This document shows, in pieces, positions 10,254 through 19,106 of a DNA stretch of 64,000 bases (position 1 is the stretch's first letter; each line of letters begins with the position of its first letter). The translations under genes and the position numbers were made by a program. This DNA is from Thalassobacillus devorans (GTDB lineage: Bacteria > Bacillota > Bacilli > Bacillales > Halobacillaceae), in assembly GCF_900176565.1 (NCBI RefSeq), contig NZ_FXEH01000006.1, forward strand, positions 682,001 through 746,000. Reading direction: 5' to 3'. The notes beneath the pieces were generated by a model that was given only the letters and a program-made list of their open reading frames with translations, had not been told where the DNA came from and did no database searches.

Positions 10254-10613
10254 TTATTGTTTGATCCAGTCCCAGGCTTGTTCGAGTTGTGAGGAATCGA
10301 AATGTTCAGCGGTGACACCAGGAAGGTAATTACCGACCTTGGTGGACACTTCTAACCATTTTTTATCACTGATAATGGCAAACTTACGGAATTGATCCCA
10401 GCGTTTGGCATCAAATTTCGTGCCTTTGGTCAATCCTTTCAGACTGGAGCCATCCAGTTTATCAAAAATAGCAAGCATGTTGAATGGAGTGTCGTCTCCG
10501 AAAGTTTCTTTCACATGTTGATCCATCTTAAGTGCATCTTCTTCGGTCACTTTTCCTTCTACTTTTAATGCAATCGTAGCCGGATCGCGGCTTTCCAGGA
10601 ACTTAAACACCAA
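10254..10613 (-). CDS. SpoIIAA-like STAS/SEC14 domain protein
   Basis: A 119-residue soluble protein of the SpoIIAA-like family (DUF3478). Typical features are the start FKFLESRDPATIALKVEGKV, the central LAIFDKLDGSSLKG and the ending LEQAWDWI. Members have a STAS-like fold without the phosphorylated serine pattern of true anti-sigma antagonists; function is unknown, with links to stress and lipid binding proposed for the fold. It follows the YndM-like gene on the same strand (60 bases apart), so the two may be co-transcribed. Confidence 0.85.
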   Translation of the reverse strand: MVFKFLESRDPATIALKVEGKVTEEDALKMDQHVKETFGDDTPFNMLAIFDKLDGSSLKGLTKGTKFDAKRWDQFRKFAIISDKKWLEVSTKVGNYLPGVTAEHFDSSQLEQAWDWIKQ

Positions 10614-10673
10614 ATCTCCTCCTTTTTGCTGATAAAAAGGACCGCCTCACAAGAGAGACAGTCCAAACAATTT

Positions 10674-11057
10674 TTAATGATTATAGGATGTGCGGAAACG
10701 CTTATTGTCTCCAAGGGGCTTGTTGCCGATATAGTTGTGGAAGAAAAATTCACCCACAGCGAGTACAATACCAGCAAGCAGACCAGCCGACATCCAGGAA
10801 GATACATCATTACTTCCGAACATTGGGCCGATAACAGCGATTACCAGGAATGCAACCCCGATATCTGCCGTCGTGGCAAGCATGTTCGTTGTCTTCGGGT
10901 AAAGCTTCAGATCTCCCAATGGATAGGAAATGGCTCCAAGTACGACGGTGATAGCAAGAACGGTCAGCAACGATACATTAAATCCTAAGGTCAATACGAC
11001 GAATAAACCGACAAAAGTCATTAATCCTTTGATAGCAAGTGCTTTTACATGTTCCAT
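10674..11057 (-). CDS. YndM/DUF2512 family membrane protein
   Basis: A 127-residue protein with four hydrophobic helices. MEHVKALAIKGLMTFV at the N-terminus and the central LGDLKLYPKTTNMLATTADI are typical of DUF2512 (B. subtilis YndM). Function unknown; members occur widely in spore formers. A good ribosome site (GAAGGAGTGAT on the minus strand) precedes the start. Confidence 0.87.
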   Translation of the reverse strand: MEHVKALAIKGLMTFVGLFVVLTLGFNVSLLTVLAITVVLGAISYPLGDLKLYPKTTNMLATTADIGVAFLVIAVIGPMFGSNDVSSWMSAGLLAGIVLAVGEFFFHNYIGNKPLGDNKRFRTSYNH

Positions 11058-11223
11058 GATATCACTCCTTCTTCAGATGTTTTTCATCAGTTTTCCAGTA
11101 GATACTTATTAGACCTTAATCCATGCTAGGGACTTGTAACATATATTCCCAAATGAAAGAGAAGGATAAACGTCGAATATAGCGTTTAATGAAAACGAAA
11201 CATCCGCTTAATGTCAGGGAAAT

Positions 11224-11271
11224 AAAAAAACCATGAAACCGAAGGGGAAATCCGTCGGTTTCATGGTTTTT
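11224..11271 (-). terminator. terminator after the ZIP transporter gene
   Basis: CCATGAAACCGA pairs with TCGGTTTCATGG and is flanked by an A-run and T-run, so it can act in both directions. It touches the stop codon of the ZIP gene. Confidence 0.85.
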
Positions 11272-12088
11272 ATCCTAACGCGACATCGAGAATCATCATG
11301 ACCGTAAAACCGATCATCAGAGTCATCGATGCCAGGTCTTTGTTTCCTTCTTCCTGGGAGCCTGGAATCACTTCCTCTGCGACGACAAAAATCATTGCAC
11401 CGGCGGCAAAACTCAGTGCGTACGGTAAAATTGGTTCAATCATGGTGACAGCCAGTACGCCAATCACAGCGGAGATAGGCTCGACCATCCCGGAAAATTG
11501 TCCGTAAAAGAAGCTTTTCCTTCTGGAGATGCCATCACGGCGGAGCGGGAGGGAAACGGCAACCCCTTCCGGGAAGTTCTGAATGCCGATTCCCAGCCCA
11601 AGCGCTACAGCTCCTGCCAAAGACGCCTCCGGAAATTCTGCAGCGGCAGCTCCAAATGCTACCCCAACAGCCAGTCCTTCCGGGATGTTATGCAAGGTGA
11701 TGGCAAGGACGAGCAAGGTACTGCGCCTCTTTTTGTTCGGCTGGTAGCCTTCCGCCTCTGTCATCGAGGAGCCAGGGTGCAAGTGAGGAATAATTTTATC
11801 CACACTCCATAAAAATATCCCGCCAAGCATAAAGCCGACAGCTGCGGGTATCCAGGCAGCGATATCGTCATTTTCCGCCATATCCAGAGCAGGAGCAAGC
11901 AATGACCAGAAACTGGCAGCAATCATTACTCCTCCGGCAAACCCTAACATACCGTCTAATAACTTTTGGCTCATTGTTTTTGTTGTGAATACAAGGGCCG
12001 CCCCGAGCGCTGTCATCCCCCATGTGAAGAGGGTAGCAATCAGCGCTTGCATCAACGGTGTCAGTTCAAGAAATAAATCAACCATCAT
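11270..12088 (-). CDS. ZIP-family divalent metal transporter
   Basis: A 272-residue membrane protein with eight helices. The two metal-binding helices carry the ZIP signatures LVLAITLHNIPEGLAVGVAFG (His, Asn, Glu) and GIGIQNFPEGVAVSLPLRRDG. A His-containing cytosolic loop (DKIIPHLHPGSS) lies between helices 3 and 4. It resembles ZupT/GufA proteins that import zinc, iron or manganese across the cytoplasmic membrane. Single gene with its own terminator; the 242 bases upstream contain no recognisable Zur or MntR box that I would stand behind. Confidence 0.92.
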   Translation of the reverse strand: MMVDLFLELTPLMQALIATLFTWGMTALGAALVFTTKTMSQKLLDGMLGFAGGVMIAASFWSLLAPALDMAENDDIAAWIPAAVGFMLGGIFLWSVDKIIPHLHPGSSMTEAEGYQPNKKRRSTLLVLAITLHNIPEGLAVGVAFGAAAAEFPEASLAGAVALGLGIGIQNFPEGVAVSLPLRRDGISRRKSFFYGQFSGMVEPISAVIGVLAVTMIEPILPYALSFAAGAMIFVVAEEVIPGSQEEGNKDLASMTLMIGFTVMMILDVALG

Positions 12089-12223
12089 CAGGTTCCTCCA
12101 GTATGTTTAACAATACATAATGATAAACAGGTTAAGTTTAAGAACAGTAAAAGTCAATAGAAAAACAAGACACAAGGATAAACCATACCCTCTTAGCACG
12201 AAATTTTAACCTGTGCCTGCATA

Positions 12224-12265
12224 AAAAAATAAGCGTCTGGTTTCTACACTCTAAACCAGACGCTT
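12224..12265 (-). terminator. terminator after the secreted small protein gene
   Basis: AAGCGTCTGGTTT pairs with AAACCAGACGCTT (13 bp, 9-base loop), followed on the minus strand by TTATTTTTTT. Confidence 0.85.
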
Positions 12266-12330
12266 GTTCACTTGAAATCTGTTTATACTTCACTTTGTTA
12301 TATAAGAAAATTTAAGGACTTTCGTCATAA

Positions 12331-12657
12331 CTATGGGCGATAAGCCATGTTTTTCTTATAGGTCATGTACTGAAGATTTTCGGTCGGTACTCGTTTTTGG
12401 ATGTTCCCATTTTTATCTTCGTATAGTTCATATTCCCGGTACGTTTCGACAATATTTCCATCCACTTCTTTTCTTTCTTCCAGCACGTAGATTAATTCGG
12501 AATAGGGAGTGTGCTGCACTACCTGGCCACTCGTTTCTTTCGCGCCATCGTCCTGCATGACCGGGCTTCCGCCTATAGAAGGCTGGCTCTCGTTTTCCAG
12601 TAATCCGGCGAATATAATCATTAAGACTGCCGCTATCACAGAGATAGATTGTTTCAT
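12331..12657 (-). CDS. small exported protein of unknown function
   Basis: A 108-residue protein. The frame is open 90 codons further upstream, but AAAGGAGATGG just before the ATG at 12657 and the hydrophobic start (MKQSISVIAAVLMIIFAG) fix this start. The N-terminus is a signal peptide or membrane anchor without lipobox Cys. The mature part is charged, with a repeated Tyr-Glu pattern (TYREYELYEDKNGN). No family recognised. The long upstream extension is antisense to the neighbouring acetyltransferase gene. Confidence 0.7.
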   Translation of the reverse strand: MKQSISVIAAVLMIIFAGLLENESQPSIGGSPVMQDDGAKETSGQVVQHTPYSELIYVLEERKEVDGNIVETYREYELYEDKNGNIQKRVPTENLQYMTYKKNMAYRP

Positions 12658-12766
12658 AGGCCATCTCCTTTTCCTCGATCGTTTATCATCCACTAAGAAA
12701 CTATATGCCTTGTCCCCCAGGAATATGAAGTTGTTGTAAAATGTAGAGGAAAAGGGGGGAAGAGGA

Positions 12767-13219
12767 ATGAAGATCAGAGGATGTAGAAAAGACGAGCGTC
12801 CACCGATGGATTTGCTGCTCGAAGCGGATCCTTCCGAACAGCTGGTACAGGAATATCTCGAACGTGGCGAATGCTTCATTGCAGAAGACAATGGGGAAAT
12901 CGCAGGAGTATATGTGCTTTTACCCACCAGGCCGGGAACAGTAGAAATTGTTAATATAGCTGTGAAAGCTTCCTGCCGTGGGAAGGGATTGGGGCGGTTG
13001 CTCCTTACAGACGCAATCGAAAAAGCGGCCGGGTATGGGTATCAAACGATAGAAATAGGGACAGGGAATTCCAGTATCGGCCAGCTGGCTTTGTATCAAA
13101 AGTGCGGCTTCCGGCTCGTCGGAATCGACCGTGACTTTTTCCTTCGGCATTACCAGGAACCGATATTTGAAAATGGGATCCAGTGCCGCGATATGATTCG
13201 CTTGTCGCAGGATTTGTGA
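12767..13219 (+). CDS. GNAT-family N-acetyltransferase
   Basis: A 150-residue acetyltransferase. The acetyl-CoA binding motif A reads VKASCRGKGLGRLLL (about residues 65-79, Q/RxxGxG/A type), followed by GTGNSSIGQLALYQKCGFR, the usual motif B region. Substrate unknown; it is probably cytosolic and modifies a small molecule or peptide amine. It is divergent from the exported-protein gene, with a 109-base gap. Confidence 0.9.
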   Translation: MKIRGCRKDERPPMDLLLEADPSEQLVQEYLERGECFIAEDNGEIAGVYVLLPTRPGTVEIVNIAVKASCRGKGLGRLLLTDAIEKAAGYGYQTIEIGTGNSSIGQLALYQKCGFRLVGIDRDFFLRHYQEPIFENGIQCRDMIRLSQDL

Positions 13220-13324
13220 GGAAAAGTGTAATTCTTTCCAATCGGCTGGTTTCTTTGTTACAGTGAAAATACTAATCTGGCAGGTAATCTTAAGCATACA
13301 TAGTCATGAAGGAGGAACGGTCCT

Positions 13325-14545
13325 GTGATCATTGCGATCATCTTTTTGATTTTCGTTTCATTATTCTTTTCGGGTAGTGAAACGGCACTGACGGCCGCTA
13401 ATAAAATGAAGCTGCAGTCGAGAGCTAACAATAACGATACGAAAGCGGAAAAACTGTTGGACTTACTTTCCCGTCCAAGTGAATTTATTACCACCATTTT
13501 AATCGGAAACAATATCGCTAATATCTTACTACCGACCTTGGTTACAACGCTTGCCATCCAATATGGATTTAGTATTGGCCTTGCTTCTGCGATACTCACC
13601 GTTATTATCATCATTTTTGCAGAAGTGATCCCGAAATCAGTCGCGGCTGCTTTTCCTGATCGAATTGCGATGGCTGTTTCGCCGGTTATCCGGTTTTTTG
13701 TCCTTATCTTCAAGCCGGTGACGATCGTGCTCAATTGGCTTACGGATGCATTGACACGGGCTCTGTCAAAAGGGGAAACGGAAGAGGCCTCGATTTCAAA
13801 AGAAGAATTCCGGACGATGGTGGATATTGCCGGTTCAGAAGGGACATTCAATGAAGCGGAGTCAAACCGGATACGGGGAATTCTCGATTTTTACAGTTTA
13901 AATGTCAAAGATGTTTTGAAAACGCCGCGGGTAGAGATTATCGCTATTCCAAGTGATGCGAGTTATGAAGAAGTCAGGGACCTCGTCATTCAAAACCCTT
14001 ATACGCGCTACCCGGTGTACCGCAAGGATATAGATGATATTGTGGCTGTCTTCCATTCCAAATACCTGTTAACGTGGGCGATGAACCCGGAACGGCCATT
14101 ATCCGATTTTTGTTATAAGGACCCGCTTGTCGTGTATGAATTTCATAATATCGAATGGGTGTTCAAGAAAATGACGAAAGAGAAGAAGCACATGGCGATC
14201 GTCATCGATGAATACGGCGGTACCGAAGGAATATTAACACATGAGGATGTCATCGAAGCGATGATCGGTATGGAAATCGAAGATGAAATGGACAAGGTAA
14301 GCGATGCGATCGTGGAAAAACTGTCCGAAACGGAAATCATTTGTGATGGGAAAATCACGCTCCACCGTCTGAATTCGATTTTTGATACCGAGATACCGGA
14401 AGAGGAAGATGTGCTTGCCGGCTATCTGTTGGCAGAGTTCAATCGTTTTCCGGAAGAAGGCGATGTACTCGAGCGCAACAACCTGACCTTCAAAGTGCTG
14501 GAGATTGACGGCAGGAAGATCAAAAAAGTACAAGTGATCAAATGA
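13325..14545 (+). CDS. CNNM/HlyC-CorC family membrane protein with CBS domains
   Basis: A 406-residue protein with three parts: an N-terminal DUF21 membrane domain (four helices, residues 1-145, starting with the SGSETALTAANKMKLQ motif), a CBS pair (about residues 185-320), and a C-terminal CorC_HlyC domain (residues 330-406). These proteins are linked to Mg2+ or Co2+ efflux and resistance (e.g. MpfA in Firmicutes). GTG start after GAAGGAGGAACGG. The gene is monocistronic with a terminator directly behind it. Confidence 0.9.
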   Translation: MIIAIIFLIFVSLFFSGSETALTAANKMKLQSRANNNDTKAEKLLDLLSRPSEFITTILIGNNIANILLPTLVTTLAIQYGFSIGLASAILTVIIIIFAEVIPKSVAAAFPDRIAMAVSPVIRFFVLIFKPVTIVLNWLTDALTRALSKGETEEASISKEEFRTMVDIAGSEGTFNEAESNRIRGILDFYSLNVKDVLKTPRVEIIAIPSDASYEEVRDLVIQNPYTRYPVYRKDIDDIVAVFHSKYLLTWAMNPERPLSDFCYKDPLVVYEFHNIEWVFKKMTKEKKHMAIVIDEYGGTEGILTHEDVIEAMIGMEIEDEMDKVSDAIVEKLSETEIICDGKITLHRLNSIFDTEIPEEEDVLAGYLLAEFNRFPEEGDVLERNNLTFKVLEIDGRKIKKVQVIK

Positions 14546-14553
14546 TCGATCGG

Positions 14554-14582
14554 AGAACTGGCCTGGCGCCGGTTCTTTTTTT
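14554..14582 (+). terminator. terminator after the CNNM/CorC gene
   Basis: AGAACTGGC pairs with GCCGGTTCT (one G-T pair), followed by a run of seven T. Confidence 0.8.
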
Positions 14583-14600
14583 GTGGTTCGCAGGAAAGTT

Positions 14601-14670
14601 GCAAATAAAATGGCAGAGTCACAAATAAGTCCGGAAACTCGCAAATATATCGACCAGGCCGCAAATAAAA
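14601..14670. repeat. phased repeat array A (word GCAAATAA, 20-bp period)
   Basis: Four copies of GCAAATAA(A) begin at exactly 14601, 14621, 14641 (GCAAATAT) and 14661; the second copy starts with A. The 11-12 filler bases between words are unrelated. The array lies between the terminator of the CNNM gene and the AraC gene. It is the only array of the family here with a strict 20-bp, not 21-bp, period. Confidence 0.75.
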
Positions 14671-14761
14671 CATTTGTTCACTTTTTGACAGGAAGAAGGA
14701 GGAATCGTCAGGAAATTGTAGAAAGGTATTGGTAATGAACTTGGCCGAGAAAGGAGGAGCA

Positions 14762-15556
14762 ATGAAGAATAATTATCCGGAAATCGATCAGGTGATCGAG
14801 TATATTGATGCTCATCTTTATGATTCGTTATCACTTTCTGACCTGGCTGCTCAGGCTGGCTACAGCCGTTATCATTTCACTCGTATCTTCAAACAGAGGG
14901 TGGGAGTTCCCCCGCTTTACTACTTATCCGCCCTGCGTCTGCAAAAAGCGAAAGATTTATTGATCGAAACCGATTTTCCGATTAGGGAGATCGGAATGGA
15001 AATTGGCCAGCAAAGCCTTGGTACCTTCACGACCCGGTTCACCGAGAGGGTGGGGGTTACTCCGGCACATTTTCGTCACTCTGCAAAGCGGGCGGAACAT
15101 CCAGTTCGTACTCTGAAAAATTTGAGCGGCTGGGTCGATCCGCGTACGTTCATGGAAACCTTTCACACGGTAAACGGCACGCTAAAGACAGAGGTACCCT
15201 TTGACGGAATCACTTTAATTGGTCTGTTTCCAAAGCCGATTCCTGAAGGCCTGCCGACTTATGGGACCCTTGTATCTTCGATGGGCGGTTTCGCAATGAC
15301 TGGTGTAAAACCAGGTGTCTATTATTTAATGGCGACGTCTGTCTCCTGGAAGATGCCCGTGCATGACTTTTTACTTCCTCATAAGACCTTACGAACTAGA
15401 GCGAAGAAGCCGATCATCGTAGCTCCTTATAAAGAAATTCCACACCAGAATGTCACACTCCACCCGCCGAAATTGGATGACCCGCCAATTCTTGTTTCTC
15501 TGCCACTATTGATGAATAATTTTCTGGAGCGATTACGGCAACATAGCAATCGGTAA
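14762..15556 (+). CDS. AraC-family transcriptional regulator
   Basis: A 264-residue regulator with the DNA-binding domain at the N-terminus: two helix-turn-helix units within residues 10-105, including SLSDLAAQAGYSRYHFTRIF and IREIGMEIGQQSLGTFTTRF. The C-terminal 150 residues form a separate domain resembling effector-binding modules of small-molecule-responsive AraC proteins. The start at 14762 is preferred over an upstream in-frame ATG because AAAGGAGG lies six bases before it. It is followed 108 bases later by a broken SRPBCC-domain gene; HTH/SRPBCC pairs are common. Confidence 0.87.
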   Translation: MKNNYPEIDQVIEYIDAHLYDSLSLSDLAAQAGYSRYHFTRIFKQRVGVPPLYYLSALRLQKAKDLLIETDFPIREIGMEIGQQSLGTFTTRFTERVGVTPAHFRHSAKRAEHPVRTLKNLSGWVDPRTFMETFHTVNGTLKTEVPFDGITLIGLFPKPIPEGLPTYGTLVSSMGGFAMTGVKPGVYYLMATSVSWKMPVHDFLLPHKTLRTRAKKPIIVAPYKEIPHQNVTLHPPKLDDPPILVSLPLLMNNFLERLRQHSNR

Positions 15557-15664
15557 GAAATAAGCGGAGCACTTCCATGATAGTATGAAATCGACATCAG
15601 TTAGAACAGCGTTCATTCAATTTTTGTTAAAAGGATTACTGAGAAAATATAAGGAGGATGTGGC

Positions 15665-16173
15665 ATGGCAGTAAACAAAGAAAGCTTGGAAAAGAAAGTA
15701 GAGGGACGGAACCTGGTGATCGAACGAATTTTTCAAGCTCCGAAGGAAAAGGTATTCCTTGCCTATTCCGATTCCGAACAATTAGCAGAATGGTGGGGGC
15801 CCCAGGGCTGGAATACGGAAAATAAAAGATTCGAGTTCCAGCCGGAAGGTGTCTGGCATTATTGTATGCGTTGTCAGGAGCAGGGAGATTTTTATGGCCA
15901 GGAATCATGGGGGAAAACGGTATTCCAGGAAATCAAGGCGCCTGAGAAAATCGTCTATACGGACGTTTTTTCTGATGCACAGGGCAATGAAGCTGTGGAT
16001 ATGCCTAAGGTAGTCGTACGTTAGAATTCATGGACCAGGGTGACAAGACGAAATTAGTAACCAGGAGTGAATTTGCATCCGAACAGGAACTACAATCCGT
16101 ACTTGATATGGGGGTTGTAGAAGGGATAGCCTCTCAATTCCTATGTCTGGATGATCACTTAAAAAAGCTTTAA
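15665..16173 (+). pseudogene. SRPBCC (AHSA1-type) domain protein, frameshifted
   Basis: The first frame (15665-16024) encodes 119 residues of an AHSA1-type protein (VIERIFQAPKEKVFLAYSD, LAEWWGPQGW) and stops right after DMPKVVVR. The missing C-terminus is in the -1 frame from 16021: LEFMDQGDKTKLVTRSEFAS and on to LDDHLKKL, stop at 16171. Restoring one A near 16017 (GTACG to GTAACG) gives a continuous VVVTLEFMDQ. This is either a recent one-base deletion or a base-calling error. AHSA1 proteins are START-like ligand-binding domains; function unknown. Confidence 0.8.
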
Positions 16174-16193
16174 AGAATGAGATCAGTTTGGGG

Positions 16194-16223
16194 AGCGCAA
16201 TCCACTAAGGGTTGCGCTTTTTT
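16194..16223 (+). terminator. terminator after the SRPBCC gene
   Basis: AGCGCAA pairs with TTGCGCT, with a short CC/GG extension, followed by six T. Confidence 0.75.
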
Positions 16224-16301
16224 ATAGCAGGATATATATATGTCTGGAAGTAGAATGTAAGATGAGGAACTCATTAATAACGGTAATTAAGGAGACAAGA
16301 A

Positions 16302-17201
16302 ATGAAGTTTCAGAGTCAATTTATAAAAAACATTCAATTTACTTTTCAAAAAGAAGGGGAAGCGTGGCTGAAGCGGCTGCCGGAATTGATTGCCTACTGT
16401 GAAAATAAATGGAGCCTCAGGATTGGCGATCCTTTTCAGTTATCCTATAACTACGTTGCCCCAGCTACTCGTGTGGATGGAACGGAACTGGTAGTAAAGT
16501 TATCTATTCCCGGGGAAGGGTTTCATGATGAATTGGCAGCACTGCGGTTGTTTGCTGGAAAGGGAATGGTTTCTGTCATTGCGGCGGATGAGGAGAGAGG
16601 AATCCTGCTGTTGGAGAAACTAACCCCCGGGAAGATGCTTGCCGACATGGATGACGAAACTACTGCAACTCAAATCGCAGCAAACGTGTTAGAAGATTTA
16701 CATCGTGCTGCACCGGAACGAACCCGGATACCGACGACCAGGACACGGGAAGCCAATTTACAGCGCCAGTTGAGGGAGCACCCGGATGGGAAAGGCCCGA
16801 TAACCCGTGAACAAATGGAAAAGGCTTGCGATATTTTTGAGCGTTTACATAAGACATCCGAGCAGCAGTTTCTCCTCCATGGAGATTTTCACCATTACAA
16901 TGTGCTGGCGACCGGGGAAAATGAATGGAGAGCTATCGATCCGAAAGGGCTGATTGGGGAACGGGAATATGACGTGATTCAGTTTCTGCTGAATAAACTG
17001 CCTGAGACCGAGACGCTGCCGGTCATACGAGATCGTATCGGAATTTTTGCAGGTAAACTTCATTTAAATAGAGAAAGGCTGGTGCTCTGGGGCTACTGTC
17101 ACAGTGTGCTGGCAACCAGCTGGACGGTTGATTCAGATGGAAACTATGATAAACGGTTTTACCAGGCTGTCACTAGTATCGAACAGCTGCTCGATAATTA
17201 A
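16302..17201 (+). CDS. aminoglycoside/hydroxyurea-type kinase (APH superfamily)
   Basis: A 299-residue small-molecule kinase of the streptomycin 6-kinase / hydroxyurea phosphotransferase family. The catalytic loop is LLHGDFHHYNVL (about residues 191-202), the metal-binding DPKG follows in WRAIDPKGLIGEREYDV, and the N-lobe lysine is in ELVVKLSIPG. Members phosphorylate streptomycin or hydroxyurea, but many chromosomal copies have unknown substrates, so resistance should not be assumed. AAGGAGACAAGAA precedes the ATG. It is followed closely by a membrane-protein gene and a lipoprotein gene that are both damaged. Confidence 0.88.
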   Translation: MKFQSQFIKNIQFTFQKEGEAWLKRLPELIAYCENKWSLRIGDPFQLSYNYVAPATRVDGTELVVKLSIPGEGFHDELAALRLFAGKGMVSVIAADEERGILLLEKLTPGKMLADMDDETTATQIAANVLEDLHRAAPERTRIPTTRTREANLQRQLREHPDGKGPITREQMEKACDIFERLHKTSEQQFLLHGDFHHYNVLATGENEWRAIDPKGLIGEREYDVIQFLLNKLPETETLPVIRDRIGIFAGKLHLNRERLVLWGYCHSVLATSWTVDSDGNYDKRFYQAVTSIEQLLDN

Positions 17202-17255
17202 GGTGGTGATCAAATGCTCCGGAGAAAATGAAAAGCGTGGTTTTATACTACTATA

Positions 17256-17564
17256 TTGGCGGTCGTTATCTATGCAGCAGCTACACCTGTCACTTTTTTT
17301 ACCCTGCTTCACGTACTTCCTTTTGTAATAGCCGGCGGGGCGGTTTTGTCAATTTTAATCGAATTAATCACACGTAACTTGAAATACTCAATATTCTTTT
17401 CATTGATCCTGCATATAGTGGCAGCCTATCTGATTTACCAAATGATTGCGATCCCCGTCTGGTCGATTGTCGTTTATCTGTTTGCATTTCCAATTGCCAT
17501 GATATATTGGGGAATAGATGAGCTTTTGAAAAAGAAAAGCTATAATAAGGTGGAATCCGTATAG
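17256..17564 (+). CDS. small membrane protein with an in-frame stop near the original start
   Basis: The open frame from the TTG at 17256 gives 102 residues with four hydrophobic helices. A much better start is the ATG at 17214, spaced from the strong site AAGGTGGTGA; from there the same frame reads MLRRK, then TGA (17229-17231), then KAWFYTTILAVVIY. So codon 6 of the original gene seems to have become a stop (for example from TGG or CGA). The TTG has no ribosome site, so expression is doubtful. No family recognised; it may be a pseudogene. Confidence 0.55.
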   Translation: MAVVIYAAATPVTFFTLLHVLPFVIAGGAVLSILIELITRNLKYSIFFSLILHIVAAYLIYQMIAIPVWSIVVYLFAFPIAMIYWGIDELLKKKSYNKVESV

Positions 17565-17586
17565 ATGTAACAGGAGGTAAGTCAAC

Positions 17587-18050
17587 ATGAAAAACTCGCT
17601 TTAGTTTTAATGATCGTCTTAATGACAGCTGCTTGTTCCACAGGGGATGACATGCAGTCCTATGATAAGGAAAAAATCACGAATGAACTGGGAGCTGTCG
17701 ATTTTGATTATGAGCTGCCGGCTGAAGTCCCGATGGAAGTCGACACGCTCGAAGTGGAAAGTTTTGTACCGGACCAGCCGATTTTTGTTGCTAACTTTCA
17801 GGGGACAAAGGGGCAGTCGATGGAATTGGAGGTGATTAACGCGAAAATGGAATCACCAGGCAGCAATTTATTTGATGAAATCGAATTCGGTGAGGGCCAG
17901 AAGGGTTTCTTTTACGAAAATGCGCAAAGCAGCCGTATGCTGCTATGGGAAAAGAATGGTGTCCATTACCAATTGAAATCAGCTGAGAGTGAAGATGCGG
18001 AAGCGCTCGAGGACGAAGAGCTGATTGCTACAGCGGAAACGTTTGAATAA
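17587..18050 (+). pseudogene. lipoprotein gene with a frameshift in the signal peptide
   Basis: CAGGAGGTAAGTCAAC leads to ATG at 17587, but that frame stops after five codons. In the +1 frame the sequence reads KLALVLMIVLMTAAC, an ideal lipoprotein signal with its Cys, and continues to 18050. One extra A in the run of five after the ATG would give MKKLALVLMIVLMTAACSTG. The mature protein (about 135 residues) is acidic and ends with LLWEKNGVHYQLKSAESED, reminiscent of DUF4367-type domains of Bacillus lipoproteins. Either a real one-base deletion or a homopolymer sequencing error. Confidence 0.75.
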
Positions 18051-18067
18051 AAAAGGAGGTCAGCAGT

Positions 18068-19105
18068 GTGAAGCAATTAGCGGCAAAGTTTATTGATTTT
18101 GCGGAGTTGGAATGCAAAGGATCCAGCCCATTATATGAACAGTTAGCGATAAATGTAGCAGATAACGAGGAACTATTGGAACTAAGCTCCCATGCGAGGG
18201 AAGGACAGCCGATCCCTAATCTCTTGTTTGGCGCGGTGCATTATCTCCTGTTATCGGGAGAACAGCACGAGCTGCGAAAGTATTATCCAAGCCTGACGGA
18301 AAAGCCGGGTTCGCCTGAAGAAGTGTTTCCCCATTTTTTAGACTTTTGTCGCAGCCATAGGCGGTCGATCATGGAATTGATGGGGAAAAAGCTTGTCCAG
18401 ACAAATGAAGTCAGACGCTGTGCTTACCTCTATCCTGTTTTTTGTCATATACATAAGAAAACAAAAAAACCATTGTCACTGATAGAAATAGGCACAAGCG
18501 CCGGGCTCCAATTGCTCTGGGACCAATATAGTTATACTTATGGTGATCATCAGATCTATGGAAATAAATCTTCTGCGCTTCAGTTATCTTCCCGCGTAAG
18601 ACAGGGGACCATGCCGGATCTTCTTTCTGACGTTCCTCGAGTAGCTTTCCGTACAGGCGTGGATCTTCATGTCAGTGACCTGACAGATGGAGAGGAAACG
18701 TTATGGCTGAAAGCACTGATATGGCCGGAACATAGGGAGAGGCTGGAGATTTTTGAGAAGGCTGTGCGTCAGTTCCGTGAAAATCCTCCTTCCCTGGTCG
18801 AAGGAGACGGCGTGTCACTACTGGATGAGCTTGCAGCCAACGCACCATCGGACAGTACGCTTTGCATTTTTCACACCCACGTTGCCAACCAAATGCCGTG
18901 GGAAGTGAAAGAGGAATTGCTGCAGAAGGTGAGTGCCATTGGGCGAAAGCAGGATGTGTTCCACATCTATAATAATATCGAGGACAGGAAGCTCCATCTT
19001 GATTATTTTATCAACGGGAAAAGCTATGCGGAAACAGTGGGGGACACAGATGGACATGGACGTTGGTTCGATTGGCATTTGAACGCCACTACCTGCTTAA
19101 TGTGA
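18068..19105 (+). CDS. DUF2332 family protein
   Basis: A 345-residue soluble protein matching DUF2332. Recognisable parts are PIPNLLFGAVHYLLLSG near residue 48-64, VQTNEVRRCAYLYP, and LIEIGTSAGLQLLWDQYSY (about residues 138-156), which looks like a SAM-binding glycine-rich loop, then FHTHVANQMP. Function is unknown; the loop suggests a methyltransferase-like fold. GTG start after AAGGAGGTCAGCA, 17 bases after the lipoprotein gene, so probably the last gene of this small operon. No terminator directly follows; a repeat array does. Confidence 0.85.
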   Translation: MKQLAAKFIDFAELECKGSSPLYEQLAINVADNEELLELSSHAREGQPIPNLLFGAVHYLLLSGEQHELRKYYPSLTEKPGSPEEVFPHFLDFCRSHRRSIMELMGKKLVQTNEVRRCAYLYPVFCHIHKKTKKPLSLIEIGTSAGLQLLWDQYSYTYGDHQIYGNKSSALQLSSRVRQGTMPDLLSDVPRVAFRTGVDLHVSDLTDGEETLWLKALIWPEHRERLEIFEKAVRQFRENPPSLVEGDGVSLLDELAANAPSDSTLCIFHTHVANQMPWEVKEELLQKVSAIGRKQDVFHIYNNIEDRKLHLDYFINGKSYAETVGDTDGHGRWFDWHLNATTCLM

Positions 19106-19106
19106 C

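Noticed and set aside
12658-12927. 90-codon N-terminal extension of the exported-protein gene at 12331
   Set aside because: The extension is antisense to the acetyltransferase gene and has low-complexity Ser/Pro content, while the inner ATG has a strong ribosome site and a signal peptide follows it.
16302-17201. Acquired streptomycin-resistance gene
   Set aside because: The kinase fold is clear, but gene context, composition and lack of mobile elements point to a chromosomal family member with unknown substrate; resistance cannot be inferred.
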